From NCBI RefSeq assembly GCF_011682045.1, contig NZ_VVIW01000007.1:186001-250000 (forward strand): 64,000 bases of DNA, given 5' to 3'. A program made the position numbers and the translations under genes. This stretch comes from Massilia aquatica (lineage in GTDB: Bacteria; Pseudomonadota; Gammaproteobacteria; Burkholderiales; Burkholderiaceae_D). This document shows positions 45,064 through 54,014 of this stretch, piece after piece; positions within the stretch are counted from its first letter, which is position 1, and the number at the start of each line of letters is the position of its first letter. The notes beneath the pieces were generated by a model, which searched no databases, had not been told where the DNA came from, and saw nothing but the letters and a program-made list of their open reading frames with translations.

Positions 45064-47168
45064 AAGTCGAACTGCGCCGACACCCGTATCGTGCGCGGAG
45101 CACCCGGCAGCAGATAGCCACCCAGCTCCTGCGTCACATCGCGCCAGTAGAACTTGTCGGCCACGTTGTCCACCGTCGCGCGCACTGTCGTTGATACACC
45201 CGCGATGCGGGTTGCGTACGCGCCGCCCAGATTGAACACGCTGTACCCCGGCACCAGCGTCTTGTTCTCGATATCGAACGCTTTCTTGCCGGTGTATTGC
45301 CACATCCCGTTCACCTTCAGGCCGGGCAGCGCCGGCACCGCGTATTCCAGCACGGCCGCCGTCTTGAACTTCGGTACATTGGTCACACGCTTGCCGTCCA
45401 GCGAGGCGGTGCCGGTGCCTTCCTGCTGCGTATCGAGCGCCATCAGCGAGAGGCTGTATTTCAGGTCCTTGCCAGCCTTGCCCTGCGCAGCCAGTTCCAG
45501 TCCATTGTGCTTTTGTTCGCCGCTGCGAACAAACGTATTGGCCGCGTTGGTATATTCCAGCCCCTTGACGATGCTGAACACCGACGCCGACATGCTGAGC
45601 GCATCATTGACCATGGCCTTGACGCCAAACTCCACCTGCTTTGAGCGGCTTGGCGCGAGCGAGGCGAATTCGTTGGCGGTGCGCTTGGGCGCCACGCCGC
45701 CGTGCTCCATGCCATGCGCCAGCGAGCCGTACACCGTCCAGTCGGGCGTCGGGTTGTACACCAGGGCGACGTTCGGCAGCAGGAAGGTGGTGTCGGTGGT
45801 CGCATTGCGCTTGATGCCGACGTAGCGCAAGCCGGTGTGCAGCTTGAACTGCGCGCCCAGCGACAGGATGTCCTGCACCACGAAGCCGCGTTCATGGTCG
45901 TTGCGGCGCTCGGTCAGCGGGCCGGTGACGCGGCTGGCGTCGACCGGTGGCACCACCAGGTTGTTGTAGATATTACTGAAGCCGACGTAGTCGTACACAT
46001 ACTCGCCCGCCTTGTCGCTGCGTTCGAGGTAGGTCGCGCCCAAGGTCAGCTCGTGGCCGATGGCGCCGGTGGCGAACTTACCCTGCAACAGGGCCTGCGC
46101 GCCGAGCGGCGACTTGCGCTCGCCCACGCTCTGGTAATCGTAGACGTCGTAGTCGCCGTTCGAGCAGTAGCCCGGGTAGAAACCATCGCCCTCGTTGCCG
46201 CAGCCGTAAGGGAAAGCGGTAAAGTCGTCGCGCTTGAATTCGTGCTTGTTGGCGCTGACCGTGGTGCGCCAGGCGTCGTTGATCTGGTATTCGAAGCGCA
46301 GGCCGATATTGCTGCTGCGCGTGTCGACCGGCTTGGTCCACGGCTGGTTGTTGAGCAGCGTCTTGGCCGAGATGTTGGTCGGCAGCGCGACACCGCGAAT
46401 GAGCTGATAGCCCGGCGCCGTGATCTGCGATTTCTTCTGGTAGTCCATGTCGAGCTGCAGCAGCGCCTGCGGCGAGATCTGCCAGTCGAACGCGCCCGAG
46501 ACGAACGAGCGCTCGCCATCGGCGCCCTTGACGTAGGAACGCAGGCGTTCACCGGCGGCGTTGACGCGGTAGCCGAAGCGCTTGTCCTCGAAGCGGCCGC
46601 CCAGGTCGACCGCGCCGTACACGGTGCCGCGCTCGCGCGCTTCCACGGTGACCGAGCGCAGTGGCGCGGCGGTCGGGCGCTTGAGCGCGTAGTTGACGAT
46701 GCCGCCGGGAGCGGTCACGCCGGCCTGCAGGCCCGACAAACCCTTGAGGATTTCGATGCGCTCCTTGTTTTCGAGCGGGATCTGGGTGTCGCCCGAGATG
46801 GCGATGCCGTCCTTGCGGTAGCTGGCGCCGTTATCGAGCATGAAGCCGCGGATCGAGAATTGTTCGGCGTAGCCGATGGCGTTGTACGAGTCGCTGACGC
46901 TGGCGTCGAACTTCATGGCGTCGGTGCTGTTGCGGATGCTGTAGTCCTGCATCTGCTCGCGCCCGATGGACACCACCGTGGCCGGCGTGTACAGCAGGGG
47001 CGTGTCGGAAAAGCCGGCCACGCCGGCGCGGTCGGCGGCGACCTGTTTGGCGCCGGTGACGACGACTTCAGGCATCGATTGCGACGTGCTTTGCGCGTGG
47101 GCGGAAAAGGCGAACGCCTGGACGATGGCCAGGGCGATGACGGACTGCTTGAATTTTGGCGATGACAT
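45060..47168 (-). CDS. TonB-dependent outer-membrane receptor under a TPP riboswitch
   Basis: 702 residues. Signal ~1-25 (ALAIVQAFAFSAHA), a TonB-box-like stretch MPEVVVTGAK, the plug (IRGFMLDNGAS, then ERIEILKGLSGLQAGVTAPGGIVNYALKRP) and a 22-strand barrel ending in FRVSAQFDF-type sequence with a C-terminal Phe. By architecture it is in the siderophore-receptor family. The TPP aptamer ahead of it points to thiamine or a thiamine-related ligand instead of iron chelates. Energy would come from TonB-ExbBD elsewhere. The leader from the aptamer to the ATG is ~100 nt. Confidence 0.92.
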   Translation of the reverse strand: MSSPKFKQSVIALAIVQAFAFSAHAQSTSQSMPEVVVTGAKQVAADRAGVAGFSDTPLLYTPATVVSIGREQMQDYSIRNSTDAMKFDASVSDSYNAIGYAEQFSIRGFMLDNGASYRKDGIAISGDTQIPLENKERIEILKGLSGLQAGVTAPGGIVNYALKRPTAAPLRSVTVEARERGTVYGAVDLGGRFEDKRFGYRVNAAGERLRSYVKGADGERSFVSGAFDWQISPQALLQLDMDYQKKSQITAPGYQLIRGVALPTNISAKTLLNNQPWTKPVDTRSSNIGLRFEYQINDAWRTTVSANKHEFKRDDFTAFPYGCGNEGDGFYPGYCSNGDYDVYDYQSVGERKSPLGAQALLQGKFATGAIGHELTLGATYLERSDKAGEYVYDYVGFSNIYNNLVVPPVDASRVTGPLTERRNDHERGFVVQDILSLGAQFKLHTGLRYVGIKRNATTDTTFLLPNVALVYNPTPDWTVYGSLAHGMEHGGVAPKRTANEFASLAPSRSKQVEFGVKAMVNDALSMSASVFSIVKGLEYTNAANTFVRSGEQKHNGLELAAQGKAGKDLKYSLSLMALDTQQEGTGTASLDGKRVTNVPKFKTAAVLEYAVPALPGLKVNGMWQYTGKKAFDIENKTLVPGYSVFNLGGAYATRIAGVSTTVRATVDNVADKFYWRDVTQELGGYLLPGAPRTIRVSAQFDF

Positions 47169-47266
47169 AGTGTGCTCGTATTACGCGCCGGCGTGCGGGG
47201 CGTTGCTTGAAAAAGCCGGAGCCAACGGGGGGAGCAAACAAAGGAGGGAACTACTTTGCGCTTTCC

Positions 47267-47342
47267 TTCGCTGGCATTATCCAGATCAGGTACGGAGGGT
47301 ATCTCTCACCCGGAAAATAAATTCCAGGACCCCTAGCGAAAG
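47267..47342 (-). promoter_or_regulatory. TPP riboswitch (Thi box) controlling the TonB receptor
   Basis: On the minus strand, P1 is CTTCGCT (47342-47336) with AGCGAAG (47273-47267), a perfect 7-bp helix. Inside are the conserved GGGGTCC, the GGGTGAGAGATACCC hairpin (47312-47298) and CCTGATCTGG with ATAATGCCAG (47291-47272), all hallmarks of the thiamine pyrophosphate aptamer. Binding of TPP should reduce receptor expression. The expression platform downstream (47170-47266) lacks an obvious T-run terminator, so control of ribosome access is likely. Confidence 0.93.
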
Positions 47343-47345
47343 TCG

Positions 47346-47354
47346 ATTTTATCA
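47346..47354 (-). promoter_or_regulatory. Extended -10 promoter before the TPP riboswitch
   Basis: TGATAAAAT on the minus strand (TG-N-TAAAAT) with no recognisable -35 box 17 nt upstream. Transcription would begin at about the first base of the aptamer P1 helix. The palindromic element begins only ~10 bp farther upstream. Confidence 0.5.
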
Positions 47355-47364
47355 CAGCTGGCTG

Positions 47365-47521
47365 AGAGCCTATCTCAGTAGATCGGAGTCGCTGCTGGCG
47401 CGCCTGCAAGCGGGGCCTGCGTTGTTCGTCGTTGCATGGCTAGCCATGCGGCCTCCTCGCGCCTTGCCCGCGCTTGTCAGGCATCGCCACCAGCTTCCCC
47501 CGATCCACTGAGATAGGCTCT
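47365..47521. repeat. 157-bp imperfect palindromic (MITE- or REP-like) element
   Basis: Outer arms of 22 bp (47365-47386 and 47500-47521) match as an inverted repeat with one mismatch. A second matching zone follows inside (GCTGCTGGCG near 47391 with CGCCACCAGC near 47486, one mismatch), and the centre is a perfect 16-bp palindrome GCATGGCTAGCCATGC (47434-47449). Almost the whole element can fold back on itself. It lies between the YqhD-like gene and the riboswitch promoter. No transposase and no clear target-site duplication are seen. Confidence 0.7.
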
Positions 47522-47570
47522 GGGCACAAAAGGCCCGCGCCAGCCGTATCGGGTGCAACTACAGTGCGGC

Positions 47571-48728
47571 TTACAGGCTCATTTCAAGTACTTTGCGGCT
47601 GACCTCGAGTGTGACGTCGCGCTGCTCGCCGAGTTTGCCCATGCGGTGCGCCTCTAGCGCCGCCAGCACGCCGTCGACGTCCCTGGCGCCCAGACCGTAG
47701 TCGCCCAGGCGGGTCTTGACGCCCATCTGCTCGAAGAATTCTTCGGTGCGGGTGATGGCCGCCTCGATGCGGGTGTCCTCATCGCCGCCGGACAGGTTCC
47801 ATACGCGTTCGGCGAATTGCAGCAGCTTGGCGCGCTTGGCATCCTTGCGCACGCGCAGCATGCTTGGCAGGACGATGGCCAGCGTTTGCGCGTGATCGAG
47901 ATTATGCAGCGCGGTCAGCTCATGGCCAATCATGTGCGTGGCCCAGTCCTGCGGCACGCCGGCGCCGATCAGGCCATTCAAGGCCAGGGTGGCAGTCCAC
48001 ATGATGTTGGCGCGTACGTCGTAATCGTCCGGGTTGGCCAGCGCCTGCGGGCCTTCTTCGATCAGCGTGAGCAGCAGGCCTTCGGCGAAGCGGTCCTGCA
48101 CCTTGGCGCCCACCGGGTAGGTCATGTACTGTTCCATCACGTGCGCAAAGGCGTCCACCACGCCGTTGCCGACCTGGCGCGTGGGCAGCGAATAGGTTTT
48201 GCTAGGATCGAGCACGGCGAAGGCGGGGAAGCATTTGCGGCTCATGAACGAGTACTTCTCGTGCGTCGATTTGCGGGTGACGACGCCGCCGCTGTTCATC
48301 TCGGAGCCGGTGGCGGGCAGGGTCAGCACCGCACCGAACGGCAGGGCGGCGCTAATGTTCGATCCGCGCTTTTCCAGGATGGTCCACGGGTCGGTGTCGA
48401 GCAGGGCGCCGGCGGCGATGAACTTGGTGCCGTCGATGACCGAGCCGCCGCCCACGGCGAGCAGGAAGTCGATCTTCTCGGCCTTGACCTGGGCAATGGC
48501 GCGCATCAGCGTTTCGTAGCTGGGATTCGGTTCGATGCCGGCGAATTCGGTGACGGTAAAGCCGGCCAGTGCGGCCATGACCTCGTCGTAGACGCCGTTT
48601 TGTTTGATGCTGCCGCCGCCGTAGACCAGCAGCACGCGCGCGGACGCGGGAATGTGTTTGGAAATCGCGGCGATCTGGCCCTGGCCGAACAGGATCTGGG
48701 TCGGATTGTAGAAGTCGAAGTTAAGCAA
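47571..48728 (-). CDS. yqhD: Iron-containing alcohol dehydrogenase, YqhD-like aldehyde reductase
   Basis: 385 residues with the TTG at 48728 as start: GAGGA lies ~7 nt ahead and the protein then begins LNFDFYNPTQILFG, matching YqhD end to end. Another TTG at 48773 would add 15 residues. Conserved features: YGGGSIKQNGVYD, AVGGGSVIDGTKF (NADPH site), GNGVVDAFAHVMEQY and GHELTALHNLDHAQ, supplying the Asp and three His metal ligands. E. coli YqhD reduces short aldehydes such as those from lipid peroxidation with NADPH. Monocistronic here as far as seen. Confidence 0.93.
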   Translation of the reverse strand: MLNFDFYNPTQILFGQGQIAAISKHIPASARVLLVYGGGSIKQNGVYDEVMAALAGFTVTEFAGIEPNPSYETLMRAIAQVKAEKIDFLLAVGGGSVIDGTKFIAAGALLDTDPWTILEKRGSNISAALPFGAVLTLPATGSEMNSGGVVTRKSTHEKYSFMSRKCFPAFAVLDPSKTYSLPTRQVGNGVVDAFAHVMEQYMTYPVGAKVQDRFAEGLLLTLIEEGPQALANPDDYDVRANIMWTATLALNGLIGAGVPQDWATHMIGHELTALHNLDHAQTLAIVLPSMLRVRKDAKRAKLLQFAERVWNLSGGDEDTRIEAAITRTEEFFEQMGVKTRLGDYGLGARDVDGVLAALEAHRMGKLGEQRDVTLEVSRKVLEMSL

Positions 48729-48823
48729 AATGGATCCTCGTGTTGGCTCGATTGATGTACGATTATCGCTCAAGCGCGCGATTCTTGCGGCGGGCGGCTT
48801 AAAACGCGGCGTATCCGGACGCG

Positions 48824-49351
48824 CTACTTTTCCGCCTCGGCTTTCAGGTTGGCCAGCCCCTTCTCGAAATCCCTGCCGATGATGCGGTCCATGCTCATGA
48901 AGACGCTCATGACTTTCGAGACGAAGGGCATCGGGCCGGACATGGTCCAGGTCACCTGCGTTTGCCCGTCCTTGGGCGCGAGCGTGAATTCGGTCATGTT
49001 GGACGCCTCGAACGGCTTGATGAAATCGAGCTTGATCACGACTTTGGACGGCGGCGTGAATTCGGTGATTTCCATTTTGCCGGCGCCGACGTCGTCATTG
49101 CCGGTCCAGGCGTACAGCGCGCCTTTGCCGCTCGGCGCGCCGCTGTGGACGCGCTGCATGCCTGGGTCGAGCCGTTCCCACGGCGACCAGCTCTGCCATT
49201 GGTGGAAATCGCCGAGCAGGCCCAGGATTTTCTCCGGCGGCGCCTTGATGGCCACCGAACGGGTCACGGAAAACGTGTCCGGCTGCATCGCCGCCATGCC
49301 CAGAATGCCAATGAACAAGAACACGAGCACCAGTGCGATCCGTCTGATCAT
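48824..49351 (-). CDS. SRPBCC family protein with N-terminal membrane anchor
   Basis: 175 residues, ATG at 49351 with GGGGAA upstream. A hydrophobic N-terminus (residues ~4-22, LVLVFLFIGILGMAAM) could be an anchor or signal. The rest is a START-like fold of the polyketide cyclase/dehydrase group: FSVTRSVAIKAPPEKIL, then GDFHQWQSWSPWERLDPGM, and the C-terminal helix DRIIGRDFEKGLANLK. Such proteins bind hydrophobic ligands. No ligand can be suggested. It is divergent from the GST gene with a 136-nt spacer. Confidence 0.85.
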   Translation of the reverse strand: MIRRIALVLVFLFIGILGMAAMQPDTFSVTRSVAIKAPPEKILGLLGDFHQWQSWSPWERLDPGMQRVHSGAPSGKGALYAWTGNDDVGAGKMEITEFTPPSKVVIKLDFIKPFEASNMTEFTLAPKDGQTQVTWTMSGPMPFVSKVMSVFMSMDRIIGRDFEKGLANLKAEAEK

Positions 49352-49486
49352 GTGCGTTCCCCTTATATATATGTCGGAGCAGCCGCTGTCGGATTGGCAG
49401 CATTGGCAGATTAGCACGGCGTGCGCGGCCCGTTCAAGCGGATCGGCGATAATCGCCGGACAACCGGTCCATGCCTGGGAGGCGCG

Positions 49487-50197
49487 ATGACGTACGAACT
49501 TTACTATTGGCCAACGATCCAGGGACGCGGCGAATTCGTTCGCCTGGCGCTGGAGGAAGCGGGCGCGGCGTATGTGGACATCGGCCGCCAGAAGAACGGC
49601 GCCGGCAAGGTCGCGGCCGAGCTGGCCACGCAGGCGACCCCGGCGTTCGCGCCGCCGTTTCTCAAGGCCGGCGCGCTGACCATCGGGCAGACGGCGAATA
49701 TCTTGCTGTATCTGGGTGCGCGCCACGGCCTGGCGCCACGCGCGGAGGCGGGGCGCTTGTGGACCCACCAGTTGCAGCTGACCATTGCCGACCTCGTCAA
49801 CGAAGCGCACGACACGCACCATCCGGTGGGGGTGTCGCTGTACTACGAAGACCAGAAAAAGGAAGCCAAACGGCGCGCCGCCGACTTTTTGGGGAACCGG
49901 GTGCCGAAGTTCTTGTCTTACTTTGAGGGCGTGCTGCAGCAGCCCAAGCGCCGCGGTGGCTTTTTGGCAGGTACGCGCCTGTCGTATGCGGATTTGTCGA
50001 TGTTCCAGGTGATGGAGGGTTTGCGCTATGCGTTTCCCAAGGCGATGAAGCGGCTGGAAGGCGACTATCCGGCGCTGGTGGCCTTGCACGATCAGGTGGC
50101 GCAGCGGCCGAATATTGCCGCCTACCTGGCGTCGAAGCGCAGGATTGCGTTTAACGAAGACGGGATTTTCCGGCATTATCCGGAGCTGGACCGCTGA
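49487..50197 (+). CDS. Glutathione S-transferase family protein
   Basis: 236 residues, ATG at 49487 with GGGAGG ahead; the longer frame to 49421 has no site. The N-terminal thioredoxin-fold domain has TYELYYWPTIQGRGEFVRLALEEAG with a Tyr at the usual catalytic place, then TIGQTANILLYLG, where the cis-Pro and glutathione-binding loop are expected. The helical C-domain contains RLSYADLSMFQVMEGLRYAFP. The unusual length between the two domains and the Tyr class fit a mu/sigma-like member. The substrate is unknown. Monocistronic. Confidence 0.88.
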   Translation: MTYELYYWPTIQGRGEFVRLALEEAGAAYVDIGRQKNGAGKVAAELATQATPAFAPPFLKAGALTIGQTANILLYLGARHGLAPRAEAGRLWTHQLQLTIADLVNEAHDTHHPVGVSLYYEDQKKEAKRRAADFLGNRVPKFLSYFEGVLQQPKRRGGFLAGTRLSYADLSMFQVMEGLRYAFPKAMKRLEGDYPALVALHDQVAQRPNIAAYLASKRRIAFNEDGIFRHYPELDR

Positions 50198-50321
50198 CCG
50201 CTTGCCACTGACTGCGGCCGGCTGGCTGGGTGGCTATGGCTGCGACTGCGCTCGGTCATCCAGGCATGCTGTGAACACGTGCTGCCCGCTTGAACAGACG
50301 CGCAGCACGGTGGTGTTGCGC

Positions 50322-51527
50322 TTAGTGCGCCCCGACGGCCCGGCTTGTGCCCGCCACATGCACCAGTCCGTCACGACGGTCGAGCCAGCCTGCCAGCGTG
50401 GTCAGTCCCAGCGCGCCGACCACGACAATGGCCCCGATCCATGGCGTGGCCATCAGGCCCATGTGCGCCACGATCAGGCCGCCGCCCCAGGCGCCGAGTG
50501 CGATGCCGACGTTGAATGCGGCAATATTCAGGCCCGATGCCACGTCGACCGCCTGCGGCGCGTCGCGTTCGGCGCGCTGCACTACGTAGACCTGCAATCC
50601 CGGCACATTTCCGAACGCCACCGCACCCCACAGCAGCACCGTGCCCAGCGCCAGCCACATGTTCGATGCGGTGAAGGTCAGCAGCAACAAGACGGCCGCC
50701 AGCAGCGCAAAGACAATCTGCAAGGCCTTGATCGGACCTTTCTTGTCAGCCAGTTTGCCGCCCCAGATATTGCCGAAAGCAACCGACACGCCATACACCA
50801 GCATCACCAGGCTCACGCTCGACGCCGAAAAGCCGGATACTTCCTGCAAAATCGGCGCCAGATAGGTGAACGCGATAAACGTGCCGCCGTAGCCCAGGGT
50901 GGTCATGGCGTACACCAGCAGCAGGCGCGGTTTCCTGAGCACGGCCAGTTGCGTCAGCAGGCTCGCCGGTTTACTCATGGCGATGGTCGACGGCACCAGA
51001 ATATAGCTGCCGATAAATGCAATCACCCCCAGCAGCGACACCGCCAGAAAGGTCGATTGCCAGCCGAAGCTCTGGCCGATCCAAGTTCCCAGCGGCACGC
51101 CGGTAACCAGGGCGACGGTCAGGCCGGTAAACATCAGGGCAATGGCGCTGGCGGCCTTTTCTTTGCTGACCAGGCTGGTGGCGATGGTGGAGCCGATTGA
51201 AAAGAAGACGCCGTGCGCAAGACCAGTGAGCACGCGCGCGGCCATCAGGGCATAGTAACCGGGTGCCATCCAGGCCACCAGGTTGCCGATGGTGAATAGT
51301 GCCATCAATCCCAGCAGCAATTGCTTGCGCGGCACGCGGCCGGTGAGGGCGGTCAGGACCGGCGCGCCGATGGCCACGCCGAGCGCGTACAGGCTCACCA
51401 GCAGGCCGGCCGAGGGAACAGACACGCCGAGGCTGGCGGCAATGGTGGGAATGAGGCCGACGATGACGAATTCGGTCGTCCCGATGGCGAAAGCGCTGAG
51501 TGTCAGCGCCCAGAGTGCGAGTGGCAT
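50322..51527 (-). CDS. MFS transporter, DHA1 type exporter
   Basis: 401 residues from the ATG at 51527 (MPLALWALTLSAF), with GGAGA upstream; the longer frame to 51575 runs into the LysR promoter. Twelve TM helices are predicted, with the DHA1 features GTTEFVIVGLIPTIAAS in TM1, the A motif GAPVLTALTGRVPRK in the TM2-3 loop and TGVPLGTWIGQSFGWQSTF (motif C) in TM5. This group exports drugs, purine nucleosides or arabinose. It is divergent from a LysR regulator gene, a common arrangement for control. Confidence 0.92.
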   Translation of the reverse strand: MPLALWALTLSAFAIGTTEFVIVGLIPTIAASLGVSVPSAGLLVSLYALGVAIGAPVLTALTGRVPRKQLLLGLMALFTIGNLVAWMAPGYYALMAARVLTGLAHGVFFSIGSTIATSLVSKEKAASAIALMFTGLTVALVTGVPLGTWIGQSFGWQSTFLAVSLLGVIAFIGSYILVPSTIAMSKPASLLTQLAVLRKPRLLLVYAMTTLGYGGTFIAFTYLAPILQEVSGFSASSVSLVMLVYGVSVAFGNIWGGKLADKKGPIKALQIVFALLAAVLLLLTFTASNMWLALGTVLLWGAVAFGNVPGLQVYVVQRAERDAPQAVDVASGLNIAAFNVGIALGAWGGGLIVAHMGLMATPWIGAIVVVGALGLTTLAGWLDRRDGLVHVAGTSRAVGAH

Positions 51528-51687
51528 GGATTCTCCAGTTGAGGCGGTGTGCGATGCCATGCAGTCTGCGCGCAATGACCGGGAAGAAAAATGCCCCGCA
51601 GCACACTATACTTTTGACTCGGAGTCACTAATCAGGATGGCGAGCGCGGCTTCCCGGTACAATCGCCTTTTGACTGGGGAGAAAGAC

Positions 51688-52599
51688 ATGATCGACGTCG
51701 ACGCGCTCAGGGCGTTTGCCGCAGTCATCGATACCGGGTCATTTTCGGCCGCTGCCGAGCGGCTCGGGCAAACGCCGTCCGGCATCAGCCGCGCCATTGC
51801 CCGGCTCGAATCCCAGCTGGGCATCACCCTGATGCACCGCACCACGCGGCGCCAGGACCTGACCGAAGAGGGCGACTGGCTGCTCGGCCGCGCGCGCAAG
51901 ATCCTGGCGGAGCTGGAAGACACCGAAGCACAAGTAGCGGCGCGCCGCTCGCAGCCGTCCGGCCTGGTGCGCGTCAACGCCGCCACGCCCGCGCTCGATC
52001 ATCTGGTGGCGCCGCTGGTGCCGGCCTTTCTCGACGCTTACCCGCTGATCCGGCTCGAACTGGCCAGCGGCGAAACCCTGGTCGACCTGATCGAAGAGCG
52101 CGCCGATGTGGCGATTCGCATCGGCCAGCTGGCCGATTCCAGCCTCAATGCGCGCCGCCTCGGGAGCAGTGCGCTGCGGCTGTTGGCGGCCCCATCCTAC
52201 CAGGCGCGCCACGGCACACCGGCCACGGTGCGGGAACTGGCGGCGCACCGCCTGCTCGGCTTCAGCGCGCCGGTCTCGCTCAATACGTGGCCGCTGGCGG
52301 ACGAGGCCGTTGGCCCGGATAGCGAAGGGGTGGCGGTGACGCCGGCGGTGCTGGCCTCCAGCGGCGAAACCCTGCGCCACCTGGTGCTGGCGGGGGCGGG
52401 CATTGCCTGCCTGGCGGATTTTTTGACGCGCACCGATGTCGAGGCGGGCAGGCTGGTGCCGGTGCTCGATTCGCTGACCCTGCCATGGTCGCAGCCGGTG
52501 TGGGCCGTGTTCTACAAGCAGGGCGCGCTGGCGCCGCGCGTGGCGGCGCTGGTCGATTTCCTGGCGGAGCGGCTCGGCGCGACGGTGCTCACGCGCTGA
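51688..52599 (+). CDS. LysR family transcriptional regulator
   Basis: 303 residues, ATG at 51688 after GGGGAGAAAG. The HTH is at ~1-60 (DALRAFAAVIDTGSFSAAAERLGQTPSGISRAIARLE) and the LysR substrate-binding domain ~90-300 (PSGLVRVNAATPALDHL, GEHLVDLIEERADVAIRIG-type sequence, VLAGAGIACLADFL). The subgroup resembles regulators of small-drug exporters. It is 160 nt from and divergent to the MFS gene, so control of that gene is likely; the inducer is unknown. Confidence 0.93.
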   Translation: MIDVDALRAFAAVIDTGSFSAAAERLGQTPSGISRAIARLESQLGITLMHRTTRRQDLTEEGDWLLGRARKILAELEDTEAQVAARRSQPSGLVRVNAATPALDHLVAPLVPAFLDAYPLIRLELASGETLVDLIEERADVAIRIGQLADSSLNARRLGSSALRLLAAPSYQARHGTPATVRELAAHRLLGFSAPVSLNTWPLADEAVGPDSEGVAVTPAVLASSGETLRHLVLAGAGIACLADFLTRTDVEAGRLVPVLDSLTLPWSQPVWAVFYKQGALAPRVAALVDFLAERLGATVLTR

Positions 52600-52638
52600 G
52601 CCTGCCCGCGCGGGCGTGATGCGGCGCTCGGGCGTGTG

Positions 52639-53427
52639 TTACAGGCTGATGGTGATCTTGCGCGGAGCCTGATACATTTCCTGGGTCATCAGATCGACGC
52701 CGCAGGGAAGCGCTTCAATCCAGTCGAGGAAGCGGCCGATCATCTCGCGGCCCTTGAACGGCGCGCCGTGCTGCGGCACCATCCATTCCGGATCGAGTTT
52801 ACGCACCATCTCGACCCAGTAGCGACAGACTTTGTTCGACACCATGTAGCGCGCGTGAAAGCCGCGCATGTAGGGCAGGTGCTTGTCGAAATCCTGCACC
52901 GGGTCCATTGCCAGCCCGTCCGGCAGCATCGACGCCCCCATGTCCCCCGAGAATAAAATGCGGCTGACCGGATCGTAGAACTGGAAGTTGCCTTCCGCAT
53001 GCAGAAAGTGGGCCGGAAGAATCTGGAATTCGGTCTCGCCCAAGGGCAAAAGGCTGCCTTCGTCCGGAATCGCGATGATGCGTCCCTCGGTTTTGCCCTG
53101 CGCGCAAAAGTGCGGCACGAAGCGCGACCAGATCGACGAGATCAGCAGCTTGGTCTCGGATCCTGCCAGCCAGCGCGGCAGCGAAGCGATGATATCGGGG
53201 TCGGCGTGGGACGCGAAGACATAGCGAAGCTGTTTTGGTGGAAAGTACTTACTCATTTCCATGTACAGATCGTTGTAGGTCAGCACCCCGCCCGGGTCGA
53301 GCAGGATGCCGGTGCCATCCTGGACAATCAAAAACTGGTTTGACTGGACCGAGGCCTCGCCTTCGTCGACCAGATCGGAGAACATCAGGCAGATGTGCTT
53401 GCCATTATTGAACAGTTCGATCGCCAT
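52639..53427 (-). CDS. MBL-fold protein with a diiron (ODP-like) metal site
   Basis: 262 residues. The metallo-beta-lactamase fold has a changed first motif: SHADPDI (H74, D76, D78) in place of HxHxDH, with H140 and H143 in AHFLHAEGN, D162 in FSGDMGA and a His in VPQHGAPFKG. This pattern is that of flavodiiron and oxygen-binding diiron proteins (ODP) and suggests two irons that bind or reduce O2 or NO. There is no flavodoxin domain, so it would need an electron donor. It is divergent from the thioredoxin-like gene with a 138-nt spacer, and a redox partnership is possible. Confidence 0.85.
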   Translation of the reverse strand: MAIELFNNGKHICLMFSDLVDEGEASVQSNQFLIVQDGTGILLDPGGVLTYNDLYMEMSKYFPPKQLRYVFASHADPDIIASLPRWLAGSETKLLISSIWSRFVPHFCAQGKTEGRIIAIPDEGSLLPLGETEFQILPAHFLHAEGNFQFYDPVSRILFSGDMGASMLPDGLAMDPVQDFDKHLPYMRGFHARYMVSNKVCRYWVEMVRKLDPEWMVPQHGAPFKGREMIGRFLDWIEALPCGVDLMTQEMYQAPRKITISL

Positions 53428-53565
53428 GATAACCCTACCTAGGAAAGGGTTTATTGTAGACCTCTAATTGGTCCTTGGCAATGTTTCCAATTCAAACTTA
53501 CGAGTCGTGCAGCCCGCGATGCGGTTTTGCGGTAGGCTTATGCGAATGACATCAGGAGCAGCCGC

Positions 53566-53877
53566 ATGAGCACAACTTATTCCCCGGCACAGCCGGAACG
53601 CAGCGAGATCGATGCCACGCCGGGCGTGCTGGTGCTGGACTTCGGCACCGACTGGTGCGGCCACTGCCGTGCGGCGGCGCCGCTGATCGAACAGGCGCTC
53701 GCCGCCGCGCCAGATGCGCGCCATATCAAGGTCGAGGATGGCAGCGGACGCAAGCTCGGCCGCTCGTTCAAGGTCAAGCTGTGGCCAACGGTCATCGTGA
53801 TCAAGGATGGCAAGGAAGTCGCGCGCGTGGTCCGCCCGGATGAGGTGGCCGAGGTGCGCAAGGCGCTCGACGCCTAG
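53566..53877 (+). CDS. Thioredoxin-like protein
   Basis: 103 residues. A single thioredoxin fold with the active site WCGHC (W30-C34, His at the fourth place instead of Pro as in WCGPC) and a cis-Pro in KLWPTVIV. No signal peptide. The His in the motif raises the redox potential in related proteins, so it may act as an oxidant or isomerase-like partner, though this is inference. Upstream is the diiron MBL gene; downstream an unknown small gene. Confidence 0.88.
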   Translation: MSTTYSPAQPERSEIDATPGVLVLDFGTDWCGHCRAAAPLIEQALAAAPDARHIKVEDGSGRKLGRSFKVKLWPTVIVIKDGKEVARVVRPDEVAEVRKALDA

Positions 53878-54014
53878 CGCTGGCAACCAGTCCGTGCGCT
53901 GGCGCGAGGCCGCTTCGTTTGCGGGTCAGGCAGTCGCGCAATGTTGTTTTATGTGTTACGGTGGAGGGAAGGGGGCTGCTAAAAAATGCGGCATCCCGCT
54001 CCCACGAGGACATC

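Noticed and set aside
45702-47165. 487-codon plus-strand ORF opposite the TonB receptor
   Set aside because: Antisense to the receptor, rich in Val/Gly/Asp without motif, no start signals.
47370-47558. 62-codon minus-strand ORF within the palindromic element
   Set aside because: It lies over the inverted repeat, reads Ser/Arg/Trp-rich sequence, and has no ribosome site; it is probably a by-product of the element.
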